A program made the translations under genes and the position numbers. A stretch of DNA of 64,000 nucleotides from NCBI GenBank assembly GCA_021186555.1, contig JAJKFL010000007.1, positions 28,012,677 through 28,076,676 on the forward strand, given 5' to 3'. Position 1 is the stretch's first letter, and each line of letters opens with the position of its first letter. The stretch comes from Reticulitermes speratus (Eukaryota > Arthropoda > Insecta > Blattodea > Rhinotermitidae). Below are positions 22,982-34,215 of the stretch, piece after piece. Below the pieces are notes generated by a model that worked only from the letters and a program-made list of their open reading frames with translations, was not told where the DNA came from and did no database searches.

Positions 22982-23475
22982 GCTTTAAAGACTAAGATTA
23001 AACTGATTCTTATTTACAGATTAAGTTCGTACCGCGCAGTAAATACTCTTCCTCTCGATTATAATACCAATTAATGCTGTACAGGGAAAAGTCGCCTTTT
23101 GTTCTAAAAAAACCATACAAATTACATAAATACACTCTGTGGGCAAATGTAGAATATCCAAATTTTAAACCTGGTGATACTTGAAGTAAGCCGATCCCAG
23201 TGGCCGTGCGGTCTAAGGCGTGGGTCTGCGGTTGCTCGCTTACTGGGATTGTGGGTTCGAGTCCCACCGGGGGCATGGATGTCTGTCTCTTGTGAGTGTT
23301 GTGTGTTGTCAGGTAGAGGTCTCTGCGACGAAATGGTCCCTCGTCCAGAGGAGTTCTACCGAATGTGATATGTCTAAAAAATGTGATCGTGAAGCCTCGA
23401 AAATTGAGGCGGCCTGGGCCCCCCAAGGGGCTGTCGAGCCATAGGAAAAAAAAGATACTTAAAGTAACCAGTAGG
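22982..23475 (+). mobile_element. Single-unit form of the 114-bp element, split by a SINE
   Basis: The left end TTTAAAGACTAAGATTAA is followed by one 114-bp-type unit (CGTACCGCGCAGTAAATACT to ACATAAATACACT), then the shared right flank CTGTGGGCAAATGTAGAAT. The right end GGTGATACTTAAAGTAACCA is split by the family A SINE at 23190. Without the SINE this is an element of about 230 bp. The left terminus and the locus-C right terminus (TTTAAAGCCTAATGG inverted) make short inverted repeats, TTTAAAGMCTAA. Confidence 0.85.
23190..23453 (+). mobile_element. SINE family A inserted in the 114-bp element
   Basis: Full-length plus-strand copy from GCCGATCCCAG to the A-run. A 14-bp target-site duplication with one mismatch is seen: GATACTTGAAGTAA (23176-23189) and GATACTTAAAGTAA (23454-23467). 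This fixes the order of events: the host element was already present with a single unit when the SINE arrived. Confidence 0.95.
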
Positions 23476-23940
23476 CTGCTGTTAATCATCCTCTATGAAC
23501 AGATGCGATTTCTAGTACATGATGGCGAGTCACATCATCCCTTAAACTTTATGTGAGAGATTTCACTGAGTCTTGTCCATCTTTTATTAAAGGTATCTAT
23601 ACACATGACGTTCCGAAGACTACGTCGTCCAATAGAGAGAATGGATATCTACTGCGTCTGACACATTACAAAATGTTATATTGTATCACTTAGTTTTCCA
23701 TGATAACTTCCGGTCTCAGGGATCTGTTAACCTGATTTCGCAACCATAACCAGTCTCCAAGACCTCGTATATATTTTATTTAGAAAACTGACACTGAAAG
23801 TATAAAGTACCCTTATTACTTAGAGGGGAATTAAATTAAGAAGGAATGGTTGGGCGGAACATGAACCTAATGTGAACAGAGGGATATGTACAGAGTAGGG
23901 AATTGTAGAACTATTTTAAGGACAACCACACACCGAACAT
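23476..23940. other. No gene recognised
   Basis: Unassigned sequence between two SINE insertions. Confidence 0.4.
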
Positions 23941-23948
23941 AGTTTTAA

Positions 23949-24347
23949 TAATAACCATGGCTCAACAGCCCTATATGGGCTCGGGCCTCCTCTTTCCGAG
24001 GTTACTGGGTCGTGCGCATTCGTGGCAGTTGGTGACTGGCCAACTGGCCGCGCTGCTGCTCTATCGATCCTGATGTGACCGCCAGAGCCATCTGGCAGGC
24101 AGTCAGGAGATTTGGGTGAGAAATTGGGGTTGAATTTTGCTTACGAAACATTTCTATTCATGCCCATAATGTTCTTTTACATGCCGTAAATCTATGACAT
24201 GGGACCGACGGCTTTACTTACCCTCCGGAGGAAGTGGTGCTCCGGATTTTTATCACCCTTAAAAATCCATCGACCTCGGTCGGGATCGAACCCGCGAACC
24301 TTGGGTCCAGTGGCGAGCACGCTAACCACTAGTCCACCCAGGTCGAC
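23949..24347 (-). mobile_element. SINE family B, full length
   Basis: Minus-strand copy with intact A box (CTAGTGGTTAGCG) and B box (GGGTTCGATCCCG), the ATTTTTAAGGGTGATAAAAA body and the GGGCTGTTGAGCCATGG hairpin end followed by TTATTATT. Short flanking repeats AGTTTTAA lie at 23941-23948 and 24348-24355. The last ~60 bases (AGGAGGCCCGAGCCCATATA) are almost the same as the family A 3' end, so A and B may share a tail recognised by one LINE. Confidence 0.9.
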
Positions 24348-24519
24348 AGTTTTAAATTAAATTAAATTCTGGATATGAACGTTTTTGGAAAGAGTCTAGT
24401 TTAAGTCTAATGGCAGACTTTCATGATGACTGTGGGAAATGTAGGGGTACCGTAAAGTGTCTGGATGTGTAGATCGGAAAGAGCTGGGATAGGTCAGTAA
24501 GTGCAGTGATGAATCTACA

Positions 24520-24690
24520 GGCTCAAGAACCGAAGAAAATTGGTTTGAATCTCTGCAAGGGAATAATTTTTCCCCCTCTGTAAAGCGCCCAGACCGGCCC
24601 TGTAATCCGCACACCCTCCTACTCAATGGCTATCTGCGACTCTTTCCCCAGAGTTAAAGCGGTCAGGGCATGAATCTGACCACTCGCCTG
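24520..24690 (+). mobile_element. SINE family C, decayed fragment
   Basis: Family C landmarks survive in order on the plus strand: GAATCTCTGCAAGG (old B box region), CAGACCGGCCCTG, CCTACTCAATGG, CTCTTTCCCCAGAGTTAAAGCGG and TGACCACTC. Heavily mutated. Confidence 0.6.
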
Positions 24691-26683
24691 AAACTAGTGA
24701 CGAGATAAATATATGTAAATATATGTGGCTTGCACACGGACAATTTTGCATTTACTTTAAGCGTAGGCTAGATGTCTTAATAACAAATGACAGAGGAACA
24801 CCCTGTAGAGCGAAGGTATTCCGTTTGTTAGTTACACATGACACCCGTCAGAATATTTCAGATAATAACAATTACATTGTAATGCTCTTTGGTGTGTCTT
24901 TAAGGTATGAGTAATCGGAGTGAAAAAGTGATGGTAATTAAACAAGATAATTTCTTTTGTGCTTATGTGTGAGGCAGAAGGAAGTGTTTATTTAACGATG
25001 CTGTCAGTTCCTGTTAATACACTGCGTAGGTTATATATGTATAAACAAGAGCAAGGAGCGTTGGTAGAATGATGCTGAAAGAACTGAAGTGCCACTTTGT
25101 CAACCACAAATACCACATGGACTGGGCTAGGGTGAGACTGCCAGTTAAGTAAACATTTTAAAGTAGCTGCATGCGGCCCTAGTGTAAAGACAATTGTCCA
25201 CCCCTTATCCAGACTTCAGTAGAAAGTCTTGTAAAAGAGAAGGCGATGATATATGAAAGGAGATGAAAGAGAACATACGGAAGCATTGGTTAAAGAACAA
25301 TAAGTCGAACGGGATGGAAGGGAAAGCAGGGATTACACAGACGAAATTATTCTTTGGGGTTATGGCGGAATGAATAGATATATATTTCTGAGATTCGCTT
25401 TTGTTATTAGCCATTGCTTGCGTTGTACAATCGCTAAATTGCTCCGTCTCTCTTACGAACAAAGACATAAGAAGTAAAAACCGAATAAATAAGCTTTATC
25501 TCAATTGTAACCGCGTCGGTTTGTACAGTCACTTTCAATTAAAATGTGACTGCAATACACATATATTCAAATTGTAACCCCAACTTACAAATTTCGATCT
25601 TAACCGGCCTAAATCCTTTCACTGTTGCCAGATGTCGGCTGATGTAAAAGAAGTTACATTTACGTTTGTGAAAAATAACTGGGTGAAGGTCAAATCATTT
25701 TACGTTACTGGACTACAGCTGTAGTTAAATTCCAAAAAAAAAAAAATTTCCTGCAGTAAGCATCACAAAGTGAAGCCGAAATAGCGTAGTCAGTATAACG
25801 CCTAGACTACGGGGATCGTAGTTAGTTAGTTAGTTAGTCAGTTAGTGCATAATTTAATTTTTGTTACAAAATCTAAGCGAAAAATGTCACTTGGAAGACT
25901 CAGGCACAACAGGAGGGTGATATTGAAAGGGAGTGTACAGAAAAAAAATATATGAACATGTGGACTGAATTTCGTTAAGTCAGAAAGTTACAGCCTCATC
26001 TTCTAAGAAGAGATGAATTAGACTGGGCTGCACTCTAGCACTGACACTGTTCATATTTATCAGAAGAGCCCACAAGTCCTTCGATTTCAAGTTATTTGTG
26101 GAACACAGTGTACATTTTCAAACGTTCCGAAAGACCGACGAAATGAATGATTGTTTGCTAGGATGAACAAAAGACAGGAATCTAACTGCTGCATTTCGGT
26201 CAGGTCTGTGCATAGTAAAATCCAAGGAGGGAGGCGTAGATAAAGAGGAATCATTTTATTAGTCCCTCAGTATCAGCATTAAGGAGAGGGAAACCGCGGT
26301 GGAAGGAAAATAATGTGAAAACGAAAATTAAATCTTAGGGGATGGGATGAAAGAACGAAATTTGAAACTTTTTATGCTTGGAACATATATATTCCTTTCT
26401 TTTCTTCTATACAGAAATCACAAGCTTTTATTAGTCTGATCCAAAGGGGTGGGTGGTGAATGCGAGGGTTGCTATGCAGCTATTGTTGTGGCTAGCCTAA
26501 AGCCACCCCGACTAAAGTCTATAAGAACACAGTAGACATATTCAGACCTAGTTTATGTATATACAGAATTTCACAAATGGTAAATATGCCTGCTAACACC
26601 GCCGTTAGTTCTCCGAGTGTAAATGCGTAATGTTTAATTAACTAATTATTTGTTACCATAACCCAAATAATAAATTAGCCAAA
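24691..26683. other. No gene; SINE scraps only
   Basis: At 25088-25135 a family E body fragment (GCCACTTTGTC...CACATGGACTGG, minus orientation). At 25783-25822 a possible family C head (TAGCGTAGTCAGTATAACGCC) followed by a TTAG microsatellite. The rest is unassigned. Confidence 0.4.
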
Positions 26684-27092
26684 TACAGCGTGTTTCATAA
26701 GTCCATTCGGGATTTAGGGCTTGGCCGTGCATTAGCAAACCCACATAGAAGAGATAAAAGCATGCCAAGGGATAGAGGAAATGTAAAAGTTTTTTCGTGA
26801 CAGATGCGATGGCGTAGTTACCCGTTTCTCCGCTAGGAGGCAGTGGTGTGCAAACATGGCGTTTTCAGGTGCTACCATCGACGTTCATATGTTGGAACAT
26901 GTGTGGCAGGAGCTAGATTACAGGATTGACGTCTGTCGAGGCACCAAAGGGGGACATATTGAACATTTGTAAGATAGGTTCAAAACTTGGATATGTACTC
27001 TTTTCACTGACATGCTCTCATCCGCCGTGTGTGATTTGGCTCCTGAGCTACAGACCTCCGAAATCTCGGAGGGATTTATGAAACACCCTGTA
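26684..27092. mobile_element. Deleted mariner-like element (family M2)
   Basis: Terminal inverted repeats TACAGCGTGTTTCATAAGTCC and TACAGGGTGTTTCATAAATCC (inverse at the right), with TA at both edges; the repeats stay recognisable for about 30 bp. About 409 bp long, so most of the transposase gene is missing, but its last codons remain on the plus strand. Different termini from M1 but a related C-terminus. Confidence 0.85.
26883..26972 (+). pseudogene. Last codons of a mariner-type transposase
   Basis: About 30 codons ending in TAA at 26970-26972: LEHVWQELDYRIDVCR followed by GTKGGHIEHL. It parallels the M1 C-terminus (VWDEFDYRVDVCR, GAHIEGL) residue by residue, which identifies M2 as a mariner relative. 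No catalytic residues remain. Confidence 0.8.
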
Positions 27093-27259
27093 GAAACGAT
27101 TCTGAAACAGTTCCATCCACCTGAGCTCTTCATTTCTTAAAATAAAAATATTGTACATGTTTTCGGGCTCCAATAAACGTACTTCTAGAGATTTCAACTT
27201 TATGATTACGGTTACGACAGTTTATTGTGAGAACCGTACGGATGAAACTCGACAGAGCA

Positions 27260-27400
27260 GAGTCGTTCTTGAGAAACTAACAGTTTCTCAGCTTTTCAAG
27301 ACATCCTTCTCATTTATGGAAAGCGAAAAGTTAATTACCAAAGTTCCAAGAACCTGCCACTTGTCCACCAAAAACCATATTTTTTCTGTGGGATCCATTT
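27260..27400 (+). pseudogene. Possible relic of a dispersed retroelement ORF
   Basis: A translated stretch EKLTVSQLFKTSFSFMES then KLITKVPRTCHLS resembles a peptide I remember from many insect repeats (KLTVSQLVKKFPAFYGTRRFIT-like). The match is by memory only and the class is uncertain. Confidence 0.3.
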
Positions 27401-27798
27401 TAATATTGTCCTCTCATCTACACCGTACGTAACAAATAAAATCTGTTCGTAAAGTATTAAAGCAAAATGTAATCACTAAGTTAAAGGGGGTTTTTCTCGT
27501 TCAATCCATGTGAATTTTGTAACAGTACTTTAAATCACGTAACAACAAATTCGTTCCTATCTCCCCCCCCCCCAAATTCACAGATTGCTCAAACGCTCTA
27601 GCATCGACGCAGAAGAGCGTCAAAACTTAAAAAAAAAGCGTAAAAAAAATAAAAACAAGAAATCTGTAAACAATTCTGCTGTGATATCCAATGTTTAGCA
27701 GCTAACAGTACGTCACCAAACTAACAAACTGACAAAAAAGAGGTGCCATTTTCCGCTAAGAACAATGTAAAATTACTGTATTTTGTATTTTATATATT

Positions 27799-28414
27799 GT
27801 TGGTTGAGGTACTGCGCTACAAGCCGGAAGGTCGTGGGTTTGATTCCCGTTGGTGTCATTGACATAATGCTTCCGGTCGCACTATGGCCCTGGGGTCGAT
27901 TCAGCCTCTAACAGAAATGAGTAAAGGTAAAGCAATCCCATTACAGGCCTGGACAGGCCCTTAGGGTTCCAGGAGGTTGAGGCTCCCAGATTTCTAGACA
28001 ATCGGCATATGAAGGTGGTAAGGTTGTCAGCCCTACGCACCGGCCGCCTTTACCTCCCCAGAAAATATTCCTGGTACTCATTTCTGTTAGAGGCTGAGTC
28101 GACCCCAGGGCCATAGTACGACCGAAACGATTATGTCAATGAAAAATTCCAGTGACACCATCGGGAATCGAACACGCGACGTTCCGGCTTGTAGCGTAGT
28201 GCCTCAACCAACTGCGCCACCGCGCGCCCCAACCGAAATGAGTAAGAGGAATATTTCCTGGAGGGTAAAAGCGGCCGGTGCGTAGGGCTGACAACCTTAC
28301 CACCTTCATGTGCCTATTGTCTAGAAATCTGGAAGCCTCAACCTCCTGAAACCCTAAGCGCCTGTCCAGGCCTGTACAGGGGATAGTTTGACCTTTACCT
28401 CTACCTTTTACCCT
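27799..28414 (+). mobile_element. SINE family D, interrupted by a second family D copy
   Basis: Outer copy on the plus strand: head from TTGGTTGAGG with B box GGGTTTGATTCCC, then TGGCCCTGGGGTCGATTCAGCC. It is broken at GAAATGAGTAA (27914-27924) and resumes at 28235 with the same word, continuing through GGAATATTTCCTGG and TGCGTAGGGCTGACAACC to the 3' end. Its first ~20 bases are missing. Confidence 0.88.
27925..28234 (-). mobile_element. SINE family D inserted into family D
   Basis: Nearly full-length minus-strand copy from GGGGCGCGCGGTGGCGCAG (head, A box TGGCGCAGTTGG) with B box GTTCGATTCCCG (one change) to a 3' end TGGGATTGCTTTACCT. An 11-bp duplication, GAAATGAGTAA, of outer-element sequence flanks it. 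Confidence 0.9.
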
Positions 28415-29340
28415 TAGATGTATCATCTCGAATTTATAATTTTCCAATGCTAATGTTACATATTTCGCTTTCTGACATAACTAGATTTAATTCTAAAACA
28501 TTTTTAGATGCAGTGTTGGAATTCCTTGCTAGGTACTGAAATTACGTTTTACACACTGCTCTCTTCCAGTCGTGTTCTTTTACGTATACAAATCGAAATT
28601 TCAAGACTAAATAGATACAGCGAGTGAAATATGCAATAAAAATTCTTTGTTACTGGAAAGGGTATAACTAGTATTAAAATACCGTTGTTTATTAATTATC
28701 AAAATTTTTTATCTGCTGATAAAAGCATAACACAGAAAAAAAACACACACATAAATATGAGCAGGCGCAAGGTAGGAAAAGCACATACCCTCTTTGATAC
28801 ATTTACTTAGTCCCTTAAAAACGTTGTGATATCCTCTAATAACAATTCTCATACAAAACCCTTTTACTATGATGCACGTTGTAAATATTGGTTTTCTTTT
28901 CATTTCATATATTGTATTGGATATTCTAGAAAAAAAGGGGAGCGCGGCCTTTAGATGAAATAAAGGTGGGGTAGGAATGGAAGCAAGCGAGGGTTGTAAA
29001 GAGTTAGGGGAAGGGAGATATAAATGTAGATTGTCGATATTAAACGATTACCTTGGACACACGATGCTGCATCTGAACGCAACACAAGGTCTGACCCAGT
29101 GGCCAAAAACTGCTGACGTGCTGATGTCGTCAATGTCTTATGTCTAGATAATATCTTTCCAGCGCAATTGTAATTTTTATAAAAATTAATGATAATAATA
29201 TCGGCAACAATGATAATTATGTTAATGATGACACGAGTCTTATAAAATTTATAGGATAACATATCGTATTATTGAGCACTGACAGATTGTAGGGTGTAAC
29301 GAAAACCGCGGCGAGATTCAAACAACACAATTTGTTGAAC
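28415..29340. other. No gene recognised
   Basis: AT-rich, unassigned. Frames at 28709-29262 on the minus strand lack known motifs. Confidence 0.4.
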
Positions 29341-29414
29341 ACTTGCTTGAAGATAAATCCCAATTTGCTAATAATAACAATAAAGGCACTACAATAGTAA
29401 TACAGCGTATGTGG

Positions 29415-29690
29415 AATGTAAAAACAGAATACCAGTAATAATTGAGGTAGCTGAAATCGTCTCAGAATCATTCGGAAAATACCTCAGCAACGTACCGGGA
29501 AAGCACGAAATCAAGGAACTACAGCAAACAGCCATATGTGGCACTGCACACATACTGCGGGAAGTACTGATGTAAATGTACAGAACATTGAACATGGGAA
29601 ATAACATTACATGTAGCATAAATTGTAACTGTGTATTAGCTGCAACATTATACGCCCTAGAAACATGGTTGGTTTCATGTATATAGTTAT
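29415..29690 (+). pseudogene. C-terminal relic of a non-LTR retrotransposon polyprotein
   Basis: In one plus-strand frame (from about 29418) the translation reads RIPVIIEVAEIVSESFGKYL, then PGKHEIKELQQTAICGTAHI and LREVL. This corresponds to the common LINE C-terminus VIGATG-x-S-x-SF-KYL...ELQKTA-LGTAHILRKVL. After the stop near 29573 a diverged 3' untranslated-type region continues (ATTATACGCCCTAGAAACATGG). No reverse transcriptase core is present. The minus-strand frames over it are shadows. Confidence 0.75.
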
Positions 29691-29699
29691 AAATACCTC

Positions 29700-30909
29700 A
29701 AGTAAATGTGACCAATAACAAAAATAATAACAATAATTATAGTGACGCAAGACTGAGCCCTTTGCTTCAAGAATTTCACTAAACGACTCGAAAGTGAGTT
29801 GTGGACATCTCCTTTGTTCATCCATAAATTCATTTTACAATCCATTCATCCAGCCATCCATCTACCCTGGACCAACTTTATCCATTCTCTAATTTTACGC
29901 ACTATTTTTCTCCAAGATGATTTTGATATTAGATCGTGATTTACGTCTCCATGTCCGGCATATTTCCTTCAAGTATGTAGCATCGAATGAGAGGATGTTT
30001 AGTGAATATGGAATTTTAAATATTGTAAAAAAAATGGACATGACGTAATTTGATGTAGGCTGAATCCCTCAAGGGATTGAGGAAAATCACGACAAACTTC
30101 AAATAGGAGAACCGTTCCCCGAACAGTTATTAGAACCCAGAAACCTGAAGAACATAAATGGCTGCTAACAATTTGACCACAGTCTTCGGTGTTTTAGGGT
30201 TATATGACCAAACACTTTATGTAGTTGTCTGCCCCCTTCGTGGAAGAAGTACAGCCATCTTATTCCAATTTAAAAGTATGTCATTATCTGATTATCTATT
30301 ATGTTGTATTTGTTAATTTTTCCTAAGTCAAAATATTCCACTCAACACTTGTCTTCAAACATCCTGTCTAAGATCTGCCCTTATAGAAAGGGTAAAAATT
30401 TCAGACCCACAGTAGAGAGCCAGCAAATTTATTTTGATCTCTGTGACTTTTTTGAACTGGAATCGACTAAGCTCTCTGAGTGCCAAGCTACTCAAAGCGG
30501 TGAATAATGAGATTAGATTCCTCTGTGATGTGCAATCGTGTAGTTTGGTAGATGCGTGTATTTTAGTATGTAGATACAAACGTTACAAGATTTAGTATTC
30601 TCACAACTGTGTTGATGGATACTCAAGTTTTTTTTTTGGATGTGACTTCGTAACGATTGACAGTACTGCAACTGTTGGTGGGCAGTTACTAACAGTTACA
30701 AGCAGGAACTATCTACCAGTACACATGGCGCACCATCCCAAATGATTCGATTCTGCTGTTACCGCCGCTGTAGATGAAAATGCTGCGTCCATTTACAAGG
30801 TAAGAAAGTAGTAACAGTTTGCGAGTTTTCAGATTGTGACAGAAGTATGGTAGAGGAAGGCTAGCCCATTGAAGACTGAGGAACTGCAATCTTCGAAACG
30901 TCCAGAACT
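29700..30909. other. No gene recognised
   Basis: Several frames of 68-82 codons without known motifs. No repeat match inside the window. Confidence 0.4.
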
Positions 30910-30923
30910 CTTTACCCTGTGAG

Positions 30924-31233
30924 GTGAAAGGTAAAGCAATCCCATTACAGGCCTGCACAGACCCTTAGGGTTCCAGAAGGTTGAGGCTCCCGGATTTCTA
31001 GACAATCGGCACATGAAGGTGGTAAGATTGTCAGCCCTACGCACCGGCTGCCTTTACCCCCCAGGAAATATTCCTGGTACTCATTTCTGTTAGTGACTGA
31101 GTCGACCCCAGGGCCATAGTGCGACCGAAACGATTATGTCAAGGAAAAATTCCAATGACACAATCGGGAATTGAACCCGCGACGTTCCGGTTTGTAGCGT
31201 AGTGCCTCAACCAACTGCGCCACCGTGCGCCCC
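30924..31233 (-). mobile_element. SINE family D, full length
   Basis: Minus strand: head GGGGCGCACGGTGGCGCAG, B box GGGTTCAATTCCCG, body with CACTATGGCCCTGGGGTCG and AGGAATATTTCCTGG. A perfect 14-bp target-site duplication, CTTTACCCTGTGAG, lies at 30910-30923 and 31234-31247. Confidence 0.95.
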
Positions 31234-31247
31234 CTTTACCCTGTGAG

Positions 31248-31932
31248 ACAGCGTCATAATCTCGAAAACTGACGGCCTTCTAATTGGTAGCAATCTACCA
31301 AACTGCACGGCCTGTTTTTAAAACTTCTTTTGGATCAACATATGATTGGGGCCCCTATGGGTGTCAGCCCTCTGCTTAACCCGTTGTTTATTTTTCAGGC
31401 AAAAAAAATTAGGGTGACAGGGGGTGAATAGGGGTATTTTTAGAGTATAGGTAATAATATTCCCTGCAATCCACCCACCTCTTTCCCCTGTATCGCCAAA
31501 CGGAGGATGACTAACACATTCCCACCCTCACCCCTTGTACCCTCAACAGTAGTTGTCTTTGTAGGCCCCGAAATATGGAGGTTGGGGGAGGGGAGGCGCT
31601 CAGGAAGGCAACGTGAATGTAACTTTGCTGCAGTTATCGATTGGAAAACGGCAAATATTGTGACTTCAAACGGAACGTGACAGTACATTCTACTGCCCTG
31701 GTTAACAAAAGGTGCGTTACATATTTACGCACATACCTCAACGTTACTGAAATATTTATTATTATATTAAAATAATTTTTTTCGGCTCATCGCTCTTGTA
31801 ATCATCAGCTATGTGCTTGTAATTAATATATAATTTACAAAAAGTGTTCAAGCTTTGTACGCGCCACTTCACGTTCCACATCGGCACCCAGTGAGCATAG
31901 CTTTGGTATTTTTCAATGCCCATTCTCTATAG
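31248..31932. other. No gene; one degenerate hammerhead-like string
   Basis: On the minus strand at about 31780-31812, CTGATGATTACAAGAGCGAT is followed by GAGCCGAAAAAAA, so CTGATGA and GAAA are present at plausible spacing without a good stem II. Weak support only. Confidence 0.3.
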
Positions 31933-32014
31933 TACAGGGTATACACAAAAGAATGGTGCGGTTTATATGCATATATACATATAAACCGCACCATTCTTTT
32001 GTGTATACCCTGTA
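31933..32014. mobile_element. 82-bp palindromic MITE of mariner family M1
   Basis: TACAGGGTATACACAAAAGA and its inverse meet around ATATGCATATATACATAT. TA at both edges, near-perfect hairpin. Confidence 0.88.
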
Positions 32015-32477
32015 TTTGTTTTTCAGGCACTGCATTAAGCTTGACATATTTATTTTTTGTAAAAACGCATAAAACAGGAGCATCTGCCGACATCGCTTCT
32101 GTCCGTCTGCATGTTTTTATCTCCAAAACACACGACGGATTTCTATTAAATTTAATAACGGAAGTCGTTACGAAAAAAAAAATTTAGGAGGGTAATTTTG
32201 ATTTTAGGTTGCATAAGTCAGATATAATTTAATTCTGCCGACAGAATTTCCTTTCATATAACCATCGCAACAGTTCTAGGCAAACCGTGCGGTACATAGT
32301 AATTTGCAATCTTTGCGAAATTTCGAATGATCCGAATGGCGAGGCGTGCAGCACTTATGGGAACTATGGGAAATTGGTAAAAAAAAGTTGAGTGGAAAAC
32401 TGTGAAGTAAACACACTATTGGGAAATCTAGGCGCTGATAACAGGCGATATTAAATTAAATTTTAATTATATGATGT
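32015..32477. other. No gene recognised
   Basis: Short unassigned stretch before the 29-bp array. Confidence 0.45.
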
Positions 32478-33290
32478 GTGAGGGTATTTGATTTATATGG
32501 TTCAGGATGAGGATATTTGATTCATATGGTTCACGATGAGGATATTTGATTCATATGGTTCAGGATGAGGATATTTGATTCATATGGTTCAGGATGAGGA
32601 TATTTGATTCATATGGTTCAGGATGAGGATATTTGATTCATATGGTTCAGGATGAGGATATTTGATTCATATGGTTCAGGATGAGGATATTTGATTCATA
32701 TGGTTCAGGATGAGGATATTTGATTCATATGGTTCAGGATGAGGATATTTGATTCATATGGTTCAGGATGAGGATATTTGATTCATATGGTTCAGGATGA
32801 GGATATTTGATTCATATGGTTCAGGATGAGGATATTTGATTCATATGGTTCAGGATGAGGATATTTGATTCATATGGTTCAGGATGAGGATATTTGATTC
32901 ATATGGTTCAGGATGAGGATATTTGATTCATATGGTTCAGGATGAGGATATTTGATTCATATGGTTCAGGATGAGAATATTTGATTCATATGGTTCAGGA
33001 TGAGGATATTTGATTCATATGGTTCAGGATGAGGATATTTGATTCATATGGTTCAGGATGAGGATATTTGATTCATATGGTTCACGATGAGGATATTTGA
33101 TTCATATGTTTCAGGATGAGGATATTTGATTCATATGGTTCAGGATGAGGATATTTGATTCATATGGTTCAGGATGAGGATATTTGATTCATATGGTTCA
33201 GGATGAGGATATTTGATTCATATGGTTCAGGATGAGGATATTTGATTCATATGGTTCAGGATGAGGATATTTGATTCATATGGTTCAGGA
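32478..33290 (+). repeat. 29-bp tandem array, about 28 units
   Basis: The unit contains GGATATTTGATTCATATGG and TTCAGGATGA in a strict 29-bp period. Units are almost identical; changes are limited to a few sites (TTCACGATG near 32532 and 33085, GAGAATA near 32975, ATGTTTC near 33107). The first unit (from 32480) is the most diverged. It ends abruptly at GGTTCAGGACAAAAACC. Since 29 is not a multiple of three, no frame stays open. Confidence 0.97.
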
Positions 33291-33659
33291 CAAAAACCAA
33301 TGATGAACACCTGTCAACATTATAGACAATAATTTCTAAATGCTTCGGATGTTGTTGTCTAATATTTAGGGGATCTTGCTTTCGGGATTTTGTCCATCTT
33401 CTAGTTTTGTGAGAAGAATGTATGGCTTGGGCAAATTGAGGTAATCTGAAAAAGCTTGAAACGCCGGTGATATCAGCAGAACTATTTCCATCCGACTAAA
33501 CTAGGTACTGCCTCCCCACGACTTCCTCTGACGGCAGTAATGTACATTAAACATTTACGTTTTAGTTTCACAAAGGGTTTTAACTAAATCCTTGCAAGGA
33601 TTTCCCGAATTTAATCCATGTTGCTTTCCTTATGTGCAGAGATAGGGAAGATTCGGGGT
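33291..33659. other. No gene recognised
   Basis: Unassigned; no motif seen. Confidence 0.4.
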
Positions 33660-34075
33660 AGCGTAGTCACTATAGTGACTAGGCAATGGGCTGAACAATT
33701 CGGGGTTAGGATCCCAGCAGGGGCAACTTATTTTTTCTCTTTTCCAAGACGTTCAGAGGAGCTCTGAGTTTCACCGTGCCTCCTATTCAATGGACACCGC
33801 AGTTCTGCCCTTGTAATAAAGCGGCCGGAGCGTGATCCCAGCAGGGGCAACATATTCTTTCTCCTTTCCAAGACGTTCAGAGGAGCTCTGAGGTTCACCG
33901 TGCTTCCTATTTAATGGACACCGCAGTTCTGCCCTTGTGATAAAGCGGCCGGAGCGTGAATTTAGTAACTAACCTACATCCAGTACCGAAGTTAAGAATG
34001 AGTGGAGCTATACCTCCGCTCACCCTCTATTCCTTCATGGCATGGACAGACACACCTTTGCCTTTTATACCTTTA
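33660..34075 (+). mobile_element. SINE family C with an internal 124-bp duplication
   Basis: Head with TAGCGTAGTCACTATAGTGA and a B-box relic, then a segment 33711-33834 (ATCCCAGCAGGGGCAAC ... GCGGCCGGAGCGTG) repeated at 33835-33958, then the normal family 3' part TTAAGAATGAGTGGAGCTAT and TACCTCCGCTCACCC. The two segments differ at a handful of bases. A further decayed family C piece follows at 34081-34215. Confidence 0.8.
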
Positions 34076-34080
34076 CCCAG

Positions 34081-34215
34081 ATAGTCTTAACTAAGACTGT
34101 TTACAACTAAGGCACTGGAGATCGATTCCGAGGTGGGGCAAATCCATTCTGTGCATGAATACGTCCATATCAGCTCCGAGAAACACTAGCCCCCTATCCG
34201 ATGGTTTAAAGTGGC
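34081..34215 (+). mobile_element. SINE family C, decayed 5' part
   Basis: TAGTCTTAACTAAGACT, GGAGATCGATTCCGAGG (B box region) and CCCCCTATCCGATGG...AAAGTGGCC follow family C order with many changes. Confidence 0.5.
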
